Assembly (NCBI GenBank): GCA_946481025.1
Contig: CAMLNA010000121.1
Location: 1 to 13,601 of the forward strand
Direction of reading: 5' to 3'
Length of the DNA: 13,601 nucleotides
Origin: an uncultured Rivibacter sp.
GTDB lineage: Bacteria; Pseudomonadota; Gammaproteobacteria; Burkholderiales; Burkholderiaceae
Of the stretch, positions 6,090-13,438 are shown in pieces. Position 1 is the first letter of the stretch. Each line of letters opens with the position of its first letter. A program made the position numbers and the translations under genes. The notes under the pieces were generated by a model. That model worked only from the letters and a program-made list of their open reading frames with translations. It was not told the DNA's origin and ran no database searches.

Positions 6090-7424
6090 ATGTCCAAGCG
6101 CATTGTCTACGTGATCGCCTTCGGAGCCACCGCCCTGGTGGTGCTTGCCGTGTGGCTCGCAGGAGCGTACCAGCGGCAGCCGGACGTGCTGCCCGCCGCG
6201 CCGGTCGAAGAGGGTTTCCTGCGCGGGCAGTCCGTGCGCATGCTCATCGTCGGCGATCCGTTCTCCATCGCGCTGCGCGCCGGCACGCGTGAACTGGGCC
6301 GCCGCGCCGGGGGCAGCGTCGAGATCGAAGTGGTGGGCTACGACGATGTGCGCCGGCTCACGCAGCTCAATGCGCGCGACCAGCGCTCGGCCTATGACAT
6401 CGTCAGCTTCGACAGCGTGTGGGCCGGCGAGTACGGCGCCGCCGGCCTGCTGCTGCCGCTGAACGACTTGATCAAGGCGTCGGCGGCCACGCTCCAACCC
6501 GAAGACTTCCTCGAGATCGCCTACCGACAGGCACAGTTCAAGGGACAGCAGCTGGGCCTGCCGATCCAGCCGCACCCCGAGTTGCTCTGGGTTCGCCGTG
6601 ACCTGTTCGACAAGGCCGGCGTCGCCGCTCCACAGACCACCGATGAGTTGCTGGCGGCGGCGAAGCGCTTCACGCAACCAGCGCAAGGTCAGTTCGGCAT
6701 TTGCTGGAATGGCCAGCGCGGTCAGGCGCTTGGCCAGCAGATGGCGCATTTCTATGCGGCGTTTGGCCAGCCGCTGCTCGACGCAGGCGGACGCCCGACC
6801 CTGAACACCCCGCGCGGCATTGCCGCGGCGCGCTTTGCGCAGAGCCTGCTGCCGTTTTCACCGCCCGACATCCTGAACATGGCCTGGGACCATCGTCCTG
6901 TGCGTTTCGCCAAGGGTGGCTGTGTGATGACCTACGAATGGGCCGCGCGCAGCTATCTGGTCGAGGAAGACCCCGGCTCGCAAGTCATCGGACGTGTTGG
7001 ATATGAAGCAGCGCCGCACGCACCGGATGCCAAGCCGATCACGTCGATCGGCACCTGGAGCCTCGGCATCCCCGCCAACATCGGCGCGCGGCGCGAGGTC
7101 GCCTGGCAGTTCCTGGCGTGGCTGACCAGCAGCGACATCGAGCGCTGGCTGGCGCAACAGGGCAACGGCGGCATGCCGCGATACTCGGTCATGCGCGACC
7201 CCGCGCTCGCGCAGCGCTACCCGGCGTTCAAGACCGTCGCGCGCCTTGGCAGCGCCGGCCAGCTCGACGACTGGATGCGCCCGGCCGTGCCGCAGTGGTC
7301 GGCGTTGGCCGACATACTGGGCACCGTGTACCACGACATGCTGCGCGGCGAGTTGACGCCCGAACAGGCTGCCGCACGCGCTCAGCAGCAGGCCGACGTG
7401 CTGTTCTCCGCCCTGCCCAAGTGA
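6090..7424 (+). CDS. Extracellular solute-binding protein (family 1 type), probable sensor partner
   Basis: A 444-residue protein. Residues about 5-27 form a single hydrophobic segment after the basic MSKR; there is no lipobox cysteine, so it is either a cleaved Sec signal or a membrane anchor. The rest resembles ABC sugar/oligosaccharide-binding proteins: VRMLIVGDPFS (first strand), YDIVSFDSVWAGEYGAAGLL with the PLNDLI that follows, a LGLPIQPHPELLWVRRDLFDKAG segment, and the C-terminal AWQFLAWLTS and GGMPRYSVM typical of the SBP_bac fold. No permease or ATPase gene is present on either side. Instead, a hybrid kinase starts 12 bases downstream, so it probably delivers a ligand signal to that kinase rather than serving transport, as known for other periplasmic binding protein-kinase pairs. 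The ligand cannot be named. Start is set by GGAGG at 6078-6082. Confidence 0.85.
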   Translation: MSKRIVYVIAFGATALVVLAVWLAGAYQRQPDVLPAAPVEEGFLRGQSVRMLIVGDPFSIALRAGTRELGRRAGGSVEIEVVGYDDVRRLTQLNARDQRSAYDIVSFDSVWAGEYGAAGLLLPLNDLIKASAATLQPEDFLEIAYRQAQFKGQQLGLPIQPHPELLWVRRDLFDKAGVAAPQTTDELLAAAKRFTQPAQGQFGICWNGQRGQALGQQMAHFYAAFGQPLLDAGGRPTLNTPRGIAAARFAQSLLPFSPPDILNMAWDHRPVRFAKGGCVMTYEWAARSYLVEEDPGSQVIGRVGYEAAPHAPDAKPITSIGTWSLGIPANIGARREVAWQFLAWLTSSDIERWLAQQGNGGMPRYSVMRDPALAQRYPAFKTVARLGSAGQLDDWMRPAVPQWSALADILGTVYHDMLRGELTPEQAAARAQQQADVLFSALPK

Positions 7425-7436
7425 GGGCCTGCACGC

Positions 7437-10400
7437 ATGAACTCACCGCGGCGGGAGCGCATCATGGCGTGTTGGTCGGGCCTGGGGCTGCGGCGCCAGC
7501 TGATCGTCGCCTTCGTCGCCGTGATCCTCGTGCCGACGGCGATCATCTCCGTCTACAGCCTGAGCCGCAGCCGCGAGTTGCTCATCCAGATGGCCCGCGA
7601 CGAGGGTTTGCGCAGCGCGGGGGCACGCGCGGCGGCGGCCACGCGCCAGCTCAACGAGATCGGCGCCGATCTGCAGGTCATCGCCCAGGCGCCCGCCTTG
7701 CGCCGCTACCTGAACGCGGCGCCGGGCGCCGACCGCGCGAGCGTCGCGCGGGAGGTTGAGCGCTACTTCGCAGGCTTGCTCAAGCGCTGGGCGGAGCGCT
7801 ACAGCCGTCTGTGCCTGCTCGACAGCAGCGGCCGCGAGGTGAGTTGCGCGCGCCTCGGCGACGGCGGGCCGTCGGTGCTGCCGCCCGGTGAGTTGGCCGA
7901 TCGCTCAACCGAGCCGTACTTTGCGGGGGCGCTGCAGTTGCGCGCGATTCCCGGGCAGGAGTCGATCCACATCTCGGAGCTCACGCTGGAGGCAACGAGC
8001 CGCCAGGACCCTGCCGCGCCGGTGTTGCGCTATGCGACGGCGCTGCAGAGCGACAGTGGCCTCCTCGACGGCGTGGTCGTGCTGCACGCGCTTGTCGCGC
8101 CGGTACTGGGCACGCTCGAGCGGTCCGCCGCCGGCGCGGCGTCAACCTACGTCGTCGACCGCCAGGGGCACTACTTGTTGCACCCGGATCCGACGCGCCG
8201 CTTCGCGCACCTGCGCGGTGACAGCGTGTCGCTGCGCAGCGAACGCCCGCGCGACGCGGCGGTGATCCTCGATCAGTCGGCCGGCACGCTGTATGCCTCC
8301 GTCGACCGGCCCGATGCCCTGCAGGTGTTCACGCGCATCCGGCCGCCCGGCCAGAGCAGCGTGCTGTGGACACTGATCGACGAGCAGTCGCTCGATGCGA
8401 TCCTCGTCCCGGTGCGCCAGACGCGCAATGTCATCGTGTCGGTGGCCGCGGTCGCCCTGCTGCTGGCCACCGTCATCGCGCTGCGCCTGACGCGCGGCAT
8501 CGTGCGACCCATCGGCGCCCTGGCGAAGGCGGCGGATGCCATCCGCCAAGGGGATCTCGACACGCCCCTGCCCGCGGCAACGCAGCCCGACGAGGTCGGC
8601 GTGCTGACGCGCGCCTTTGCACAAATGGCCGCGCGGGTGCGCGAGCTCGTCGGCGCCCTGCAGCAGCGCGTCGCCGACCTCGAACGCAGCGACGCGGCCT
8701 TGCGATCCGGCCAAGCCCGGCTGCGGCAGATGATCGATTCCAACCTTGCCGGCATCGTCTTCTTCGACCTCGAGGGCCACGCCATAGAGGCCAACGATGC
8801 CTACCTGCGCATCGTCGGCTATGACCGCGAGGACTTGCGCGAGGGGCGCATCCACCGCGAGCTGTTGACCCCTCCGGAGTACCAGGACGTGACGGCCCGG
8901 GCCATGGCGGAAGTTCGCGCGCTCGGTGCCTGCACACCCTACGAGAAGGAATTCGTTCGCAAGGATGGCAGCCGGGTGCCGGTCCTGATCGGCGTTGCCA
9001 TGGCCGAGCCTGGATCGAATCAGGCCGTCGGTTTCGTTCTCGATCGCACCGCCAGCAAGCAAGCCGAGATCGAGCGCGATGCCCGCACGGCGGCGGAGCT
9101 TGCAAGCCGTGCCAAGAGCGAGTTCCTGACCCGCATGAGCCATGAGTTGCGCACGCCGCTCAATGGCATCCTCGGCTTCGCGCAGATTCTGCAGCGCGAC
9201 GAGATATTGACGCAGCGGCAGGCCCGAGGGCTCAGTGTCATCGCCGAGAGTGGGCAGCACCTGCTCACGCTCATCAATGACATCCTCGATCTGGCGCGCA
9301 TCGATGCGGCCAAGCTCGAGTTGTCTCCCACCGAGATCGACCTGCCTGCGTTCCTGCAGGTGGTGTGCGACATGATCCGCGTCAAGGCCGAGGAAAAGGG
9401 CCTGCTGTTCGTCCACCAGGCAGCGTCCGATCTGCCCGCCACCATTTGCATCGACGAGAAGCGGCTGCGCCAGGTGCTGCTCAACCTGATGTCGAATGCC
9501 GTGAAGTTCACCGATGCAGGCCAGGTGACGCTGCGCGTGACGCAGCTGCAGCCGATGCCGACGCCGTCTTCGGCCGCTGTGCTGGCTCGCCTGCGCTTCG
9601 AGGTCGAGGACGAGGGGATCGGCATGAGCAAGGCACAGCTGGCGCGGCTGTTCCAACCCTTCGAGCAGGTGGCCGAGATGGAGCGGCGCGAAGGCGGAAC
9701 CGGTCTGGGCCTGGCCATCAGTCGACAACTGATTCGTCTGATGGGCGGCGACATCCAGGTGCGCAGCCAGCTGGACGCGGGCAGCGTCTTCTCGTTCGAG
9801 ATCGAGGTGCCCGCCACGCAGGCGCAGGTTCACGCGACCCCTGAATGCAGCGCGCCGATTGGCTATGAGGGTGAGCGTCGAAAGATCCTGGTGATCGACG
9901 ATGTGCCGCAGAGCCGCGCGATGCTGCTCGATGCCCTGGGATCGCTGGGCTTCGAGATGGCGCACGCATGTGGTGGCGAAGAGGCGCTCGCGGTGGCGGG
10001 CCGGTTCCGGCCGGACCTCATCGTGATGGACACGATGAAGCCGGTGATGGACCGCTTCGAGGCAAGGCGGCGGCTGCGGCGTGCGCCGGAAACCGCCAGG
10101 ATTCCCGTCCTCGTCGGGTCGGCCAGTACCACCGCGCAAGTGCAGGCGCGCAGCCACGAAGCTGGCGCCAACGCGTCCCGCAAGCCCGTTGCGCAGCCCG
10201 CGCTCCTGGATGCGATCGCCGCGCTGCTGAACTTGACCTGGATCCGCGAGGAATCGGCAGTCCTGCCGGACAAGGCGCTGCAGCACCCCGCCAACCAACA
10301 GCACGCCGTCGGCGCGCGGCCGGTCAAGCGGGCCACGCCGGCGACGCCGATCGATGCGGGCAGCACGGCGATCGGCCTGGCTTCCCGCCAACCAGCCCAC

Positions 10401-10907
10401 TCCACGCGATTCGAAGCGGCCGCCCTCAGCTGTACAGCCAGCCTGAAGGGTGCGCGCATCCTGTTGGTCGAGGACAACCCCATCAACCGGGAAGTCGCTT
10501 TGAATGTGCTGAGTCGTGCCGGCATCGTCGTCAGCGTCGCTTGCGACGGCCAGGAGGCGCTCGACGCACTGGACTGCCAGCGTTTCGACGGCGTGCTCAT
10601 GGACTGCCAGATGCCGGTGCTGGACGGCTACGCCACGGTCCGGGCACTGCGCCGGCAGCCGCAGCTGCGGGATCTGCCGGTCATCGCGATGACCGCCAAC
10701 GCGATGGTCGGCGACCGCGACAAGGTGCTCGCCGCGGGCATGAACGACCACATCGCCAAACCAATCAAGCTCGACGAGCTGTTTGCTACGCTGGCGCGCT
10801 GGGTGCGCCCGGCCACGGCCGACTCACCCGTCGTCGAGAACGCCGGGGCCGGCGCCGATCCGCTTGCCGAGTTGCCCGGCATCGACACCCACGACGCTGA
10901 AAGCTGA
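7437..10907 (+). CDS. Hybrid sensor histidine kinase with Cache-like sensor, PAS and two receiver domains
   Basis: A 1156-residue membrane kinase. Order: TM1 (22-42), periplasmic Cache-like region (about 45-328), TM2 (331-351), HAMP (about 352-405), PAS (about 432-545), HisKA with phospho-acceptor H569 in SHELRTPLNG, HATPase_c with N687 (NLMSNAVKF), DEGIGMS (725-731) and GGTGLGLAIS (753-762), REC1 (816-930; D821/D822, D865, K916), REC2 (1007-1125; E1012/D1013, D1056, K1108). REC1 is slightly divergent: the usual M-P-x-M-D-G after the acceptor reads KPVMDR. No DNA-binding domain or Hpt is present; the protein stops just after LPGIDT (1146-1151), where related kinases go on into an Hpt. It likely acts in the inner membrane with the binding protein encoded just upstream. 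A second start, ATG 7464 (residue 10) with GGGAG 6 bases upstream, is equally plausible. The output partner is not in this window. Confidence 0.93.
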   Translation: MNSPRRERIMACWSGLGLRRQLIVAFVAVILVPTAIISVYSLSRSRELLIQMARDEGLRSAGARAAAATRQLNEIGADLQVIAQAPALRRYLNAAPGADRASVAREVERYFAGLLKRWAERYSRLCLLDSSGREVSCARLGDGGPSVLPPGELADRSTEPYFAGALQLRAIPGQESIHISELTLEATSRQDPAAPVLRYATALQSDSGLLDGVVVLHALVAPVLGTLERSAAGAASTYVVDRQGHYLLHPDPTRRFAHLRGDSVSLRSERPRDAAVILDQSAGTLYASVDRPDALQVFTRIRPPGQSSVLWTLIDEQSLDAILVPVRQTRNVIVSVAAVALLLATVIALRLTRGIVRPIGALAKAADAIRQGDLDTPLPAATQPDEVGVLTRAFAQMAARVRELVGALQQRVADLERSDAALRSGQARLRQMIDSNLAGIVFFDLEGHAIEANDAYLRIVGYDREDLREGRIHRELLTPPEYQDVTARAMAEVRALGACTPYEKEFVRKDGSRVPVLIGVAMAEPGSNQAVGFVLDRTASKQAEIERDARTAAELASRAKSEFLTRMSHELRTPLNGILGFAQILQRDEILTQRQARGLSVIAESGQHLLTLINDILDLARIDAAKLELSPTEIDLPAFLQVVCDMIRVKAEEKGLLFVHQAASDLPATICIDEKRLRQVLLNLMSNAVKFTDAGQVTLRVTQLQPMPTPSSAAVLARLRFEVEDEGIGMSKAQLARLFQPFEQVAEMERREGGTGLGLAISRQLIRLMGGDIQVRSQLDAGSVFSFEIEVPATQAQVHATPECSAPIGYEGERRKILVIDDVPQSRAMLLDALGSLGFEMAHACGGEEALAVAGRFRPDLIVMDTMKPVMDRFEARRRLRRAPETARIPVLVGSASTTAQVQARSHEAGANASRKPVAQPALLDAIAALLNLTWIREESAVLPDKALQHPANQQHAVGARPVKRATPATPIDAGSTAIGLASRQPAHSTRFEAAALSCTASLKGARILLVEDNPINREVALNVLSRAGIVVSVACDGQEALDALDCQRFDGVLMDCQMPVLDGYATVRALRRQPQLRDLPVIAMTANAMVGDRDKVLAAGMNDHIAKPIKLDELFATLARWVRPATADSPVVENAGAGADPLAELPGIDTHDAES

Positions 10908-10911
10908 AGGA

Positions 10912-10926
10912 CTGCGAACTTCGCAG
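10912..10926 (+). terminator. Possible hairpin after the kinase gene
   Basis: CTGCGAA, C, TTCGCAG is a perfect 7-bp inverted repeat 4 bases after the kinase stop, followed by a mildly T-rich stretch (tgcttcttcattcc). The one-base centre means the inner pairs must open to make a loop. It could end kinase transcription inefficiently or be a protein-binding dyad. Confidence 0.35.
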
Positions 10927-11145
10927 GTGCTTCTTCATTCCCTCCCATGGCGCTGCGGCCGCTTCCGTTCAGCCGACCGCTGTTTCACCGTTTTTCGCGG
11001 GCACCGGCACCGAGCGAAGGGACCGCCGTGGCGTGCACACCGGCCCGCCCGTGGTTGGCCCCCACAACGAGGGGTGCGTGATCCCTGTGCGCACCGGTTT
11101 TCGTCCTTCCAAGCAAGCCGCTTCGATGGCGATCGGCGCAACCCT

Positions 11146-11161
11146 GGAGAGACACGACATG
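11146..11161 (+). promoter_or_regulatory. Ribosome-binding site choosing the start at 11159
   Basis: GGAGAG (11146-11151) is 7 bases before ATG 11159. The frame is open further upstream to an ATG at 11033, but that extension has no Shine-Dalgarno, no signal-peptide character and low-complexity coding potential, so 11159 is preferred. Confidence 0.65.
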
Positions 11162-13201
11162 AGCATCAAGGCAACGCAATTCCTCGAACAGAAACTGCGC
11201 GAGACTCTCGCCGAATGCCACGTGCCCGCGCTGGCGGCGGCACTCGTGCGCGACAGCGGCGACACCGTCGTGAGCGCCGCGCAGGGCATCCGCAAGGTGG
11301 GCGCGTCGGGGGCGGCGAACGCGATCCAGCCCAGCGACAAGTTCAACCTTGGCTCCATCAGCAAGGTCATCACCGGCACGCTGATGGCCCGCCTGATCCA
11401 GGGCAACGTGGGCAACCTCGCGTGGTCCACCAAGCTCGGTGACGTCTTCCCACAGCTGTGGTTCGTGCCCGCTGCACGCGACGGTTACAAGCACGTGACC
11501 CTCGAGCAGATGCTCGCGCACACAGCCGGATTTCCCTACACCCCAGCCAACGACGACGTGAACGATTGGATGGGTTACACGCCGCTGGACATGACCAAGT
11601 CCAAGCTGAAGACGCGGCGCCTGGCGTACGTGCTGAACTCTCTGCTCGATGCGCCGAGCTACTGGCCGCCCACGACTGGTTTCGAATACAGCGGTGGCGG
11701 CATCATCGCCGCGAGCATGGCCGAGAAGAAGACCGGCAAGCTTTACGAAGACTTGGTGAAGGAGTACGTCTACACGCCGCTGGGCATGACGAACTCCGGC
11801 TTCGGCATCCTCTCCAGCGGCGCACTCAGCGGCCCGTGGCAGCACCGCTGGGACGACGAAGACCGCACCATCTCGGCCGACAACAACACCCACCTGCCCG
11901 GCTTCAACTGGGGCGCCCGCGCGCCGGTGGGCAGCGCCTGCTGCTCGGCCGCCGACATGGGCAAGTTCATGCGCGAGCACCTGCGGCCCGACCCGCAGGT
12001 CCTGTCGACCCCCATGCGAAGCGACATGCAGACGCATGAGGTCTCGACCCATTCCGACTTCGTGCGCGGAGCCTGGGCCTCGAGCGACCCCGGCTCCGCC
12101 TCGGCCGAGATCTGGCACAACGGAGACAACGGCGTGAGCTACGCGCACATGTCGGTGCATCCCTCGCAAGGCATCGGCTTCGCGGCGATGTCGAACATGA
12201 ACTCCAAGGTCTCCTCGGGGGCGGTGCACGAGATGCACGAAGTGATGAGCACGATGCATGTGAACTGGAACGCGCTTTTCGGCCCGGGCAGCCCCGATCT
12301 TGTCGAATGCGTCCACCCGGTGCCGGCACTCGCGTTCACCGGCTCCACGCTCTGGGCCTTCGGCCGCCGGCATGACGGCGGTGTGCGCCGCTACAAGTCC
12401 ACCAACCACGGCGCGAATTTCAACGCGATGGGCGACTTCGGCCCGGTGCGCATCAACTCCGGCCTGGGCGCCGCGGTGTCGGCCGATGGCCAGCGCCTGT
12501 TCGTCATCGGGCGCGGCCTGGACAACAAGGCCTGGTTCGGCTGGTCTACCAACGGCGGCTCCAGCTGGCAGGGCTGGGTGCCCATCCTCGCAGGCGTGTT
12601 CATCTCGGGCATCGCCATCGCGTGCAACGCGGCCGGCACCATCGTCCATGCGGTGGGCATCGGACAGGATCGCCGCATGTGGCGCGCCCACTCCACCGAC
12701 GGCGGCCAGAACTGGACGGGGTGGACGCCCATCGGCCAGGGTGTCTTCACCTCCGGCCCGGCGATCGCCTGCTCGACCGACGGCAAGGTGGTGCACGTGG
12801 TCGCGCGCGGCAACGACCTGCGCGCCTGGCGCAACGTGTCGTCCGACACCGGGATGGACTTCCAGCCTCATTGGGCGCCGGTGGGCAAGGGCGTGTTTGG
12901 CTCGGGCCTCGGCCTCGCCTGCAACGACTCGGGCCAACGCGTGACGCTGATGGGCCGCGGCTTCGACAAGTCGATGTGGACAAACTTCAGCACCAACTCC
13001 GGCACCAGCTGGCAGGCGCATTGGAAGAAGGTCGACACCGGCACCTTCACCTCGGCGCCGGTGCTTGCCACGCGTGCCACCGGCATGCACCTGCACGCCT
13101 ATGCCTACGGCGGCGACTTCCGCATCTGGGGCAACCGCTCCACCGATGGCGGCGCCACCTGGTCGGGCTGGGGCCAGAAGACCAGCGACTTCTTCATCTG
13201 A
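11159..13201 (+). CDS. Serine hydrolase (beta-lactamase/esterase fold) fused to a six-repeat beta-propeller-like domain
   Basis: A 680-residue protein. Residues about 5-375 match the class C beta-lactamase/D-Ala-D-Ala carboxypeptidase-like serine hydrolase family: nucleophile motif S66-I-S-K69 in NLGSISKVITG, Y177-S-G179 in FEYSGGG (position of the YxN motif), PLGMTNSGFG, and H320-N-G322 (position of HTG/KTG). Residues about 390-680 are six tandem repeats of 49-50 residues with Asp-box-like turns (ST.GG..W). Such repeats form sialidase-like or lectin-like propellers and often bind glycans or surfaces. No signal peptide is seen from 11159, nor in the upstream extension, which is odd for this family. 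The substrate may be a peptide, ester or lactone; beta-lactam resistance should not be assumed. It appears to be a single-gene unit, followed by a region of gene debris. Confidence 0.85.
   Translation: MSIKATQFLEQKLRETLAECHVPALAAALVRDSGDTVVSAAQGIRKVGASGAANAIQPSDKFNLGSISKVITGTLMARLIQGNVGNLAWSTKLGDVFPQLWFVPAARDGYKHVTLEQMLAHTAGFPYTPANDDVNDWMGYTPLDMTKSKLKTRRLAYVLNSLLDAPSYWPPTTGFEYSGGGIIAASMAEKKTGKLYEDLVKEYVYTPLGMTNSGFGILSSGALSGPWQHRWDDEDRTISADNNTHLPGFNWGARAPVGSACCSAADMGKFMREHLRPDPQVLSTPMRSDMQTHEVSTHSDFVRGAWASSDPGSASAEIWHNGDNGVSYAHMSVHPSQGIGFAAMSNMNSKVSSGAVHEMHEVMSTMHVNWNALFGPGSPDLVECVHPVPALAFTGSTLWAFGRRHDGGVRRYKSTNHGANFNAMGDFGPVRINSGLGAAVSADGQRLFVIGRGLDNKAWFGWSTNGGSSWQGWVPILAGVFISGIAIACNAAGTIVHAVGIGQDRRMWRAHSTDGGQNWTGWTPIGQGVFTSGPAIACSTDGKVVHVVARGNDLRAWRNVSSDTGMDFQPHWAPVGKGVFGSGLGLACNDSGQRVTLMGRGFDKSMWTNFSTNSGTSWQAHWKKVDTGTFTSAPVLATRATGMHLHAYAYGGDFRIWGNRSTDGGATWSGWGQKTSDFFI
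12464..13198 (+). repeat. Tandem protein repeats 2-6 of the propeller domain
   Basis: Repeat starts fall at 12464, 12611, 12758, 12908 and 13058, with spacings of 147, 147, 150 and 150 bases. A more divergent first repeat begins near 12326. Each unit opens with a small-residue strand (e.g. AIACSTDGK), continues through a strand ending in R/K-x-W, and has an S-T-x-G-G-x-x-W-like turn before a GVF-T/S-SG closing segment. Six such units suggest a closed six-bladed propeller. The last unit ends directly at the stop codon, so the domain appears complete. Confidence 0.8.
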
Positions 13202-13232
13202 CACGGCTTCACCGGCTGCGCGGCGGCCCTCG

Positions 13233-13300
13233 ATGCGCATCTTTCCCCGCGCCGCGGCTCTGGCCACGGCACTCTTGGTGGCCTTTGCCCGTCGCCAAAC
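13233..13300 (+). pseudogene. Truncated 5' end of an exported-protein gene
   Basis: From ATG 13233 the frame reads MRIFPRAAALATALLVAFA, a good Sec signal peptide: basic residues, a hydrophobic core and an A-x-A-like end. Soon afterwards the sequence turns into Arg/Trp/Ser-rich text that is the out-of-frame shadow of the recombinase remnant, ending at a stop at 13419-13421. The mature part of the protein is therefore missing, and its start appears to have been joined to the recombinase piece somewhere between 13290 and 13319. No strong Shine-Dalgarno precedes the ATG, so it may be chance; the end coordinate is approximate. Confidence 0.4.
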
Positions 13301-13318
13301 AGAACCAGGCCAAGTCGG

Positions 13319-13438
13319 GGCACGCGCTTGCTCGAGGGCTTGCGGCTGGGGGTCAAGACCGTGGACTTCGAGCGGCGCGAGTTGGTGGTGCGCAGAGGCA
13401 AGGGAGCCAATGACCGTGTGACGGTGTTGCCAGCTGCG
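13319..13438 (+). pseudogene. Remnant of an integron-type tyrosine recombinase (IntI-like)
   Basis: Forty codons encode GTRLLEGLRLGVKTVDFERR followed by ELVVRRGKGANDRVTVLPAA. This matches the catalytic-domain segment of chromosomal integron integrases, whose typical text is GTGLR-L-E-LRLRVKD-DF-R-E-VVR-GKG-KDRVT-LP. The first catalytic Arg region (GTR..E) and the GKG..DRV strand are recognisable, but about two residues are lost near GTR, and the His-x-x-Arg and Tyr motifs are absent. No start codon lies in this frame after the preceding gene's stop (13201), and homology fades beyond 13438. It is an inactive fragment; whether more of it lies beyond the window is unknown, though the following frame does not look like integrase. 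Confidence 0.72.

Noticed and set aside
5631..6749. 372-codon minus-strand open frame between GNAT and binding protein
   Set aside because: It overlaps the well-supported binding-protein gene and the GNAT gene and shows no recognisable domain.
8142..10751. 869-codon minus-strand open frame
   Set aside because: It lies antisense to the hybrid kinase, whose motifs are intact. It is long only because stop codons are rare in this frame at high GC.
11033..11158. N-terminal extension of the serine hydrolase
   Set aside because: There is no Shine-Dalgarno at 11033, no signal-peptide character, and family homology begins after the ATG at 11159.
11159..12280. Annotation as a beta-lactamase resistance gene
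   Set aside because: The fold family is right, but the YSG and HNG motifs, the absent signal peptide and the propeller fusion fit a different serine hydrolase better.
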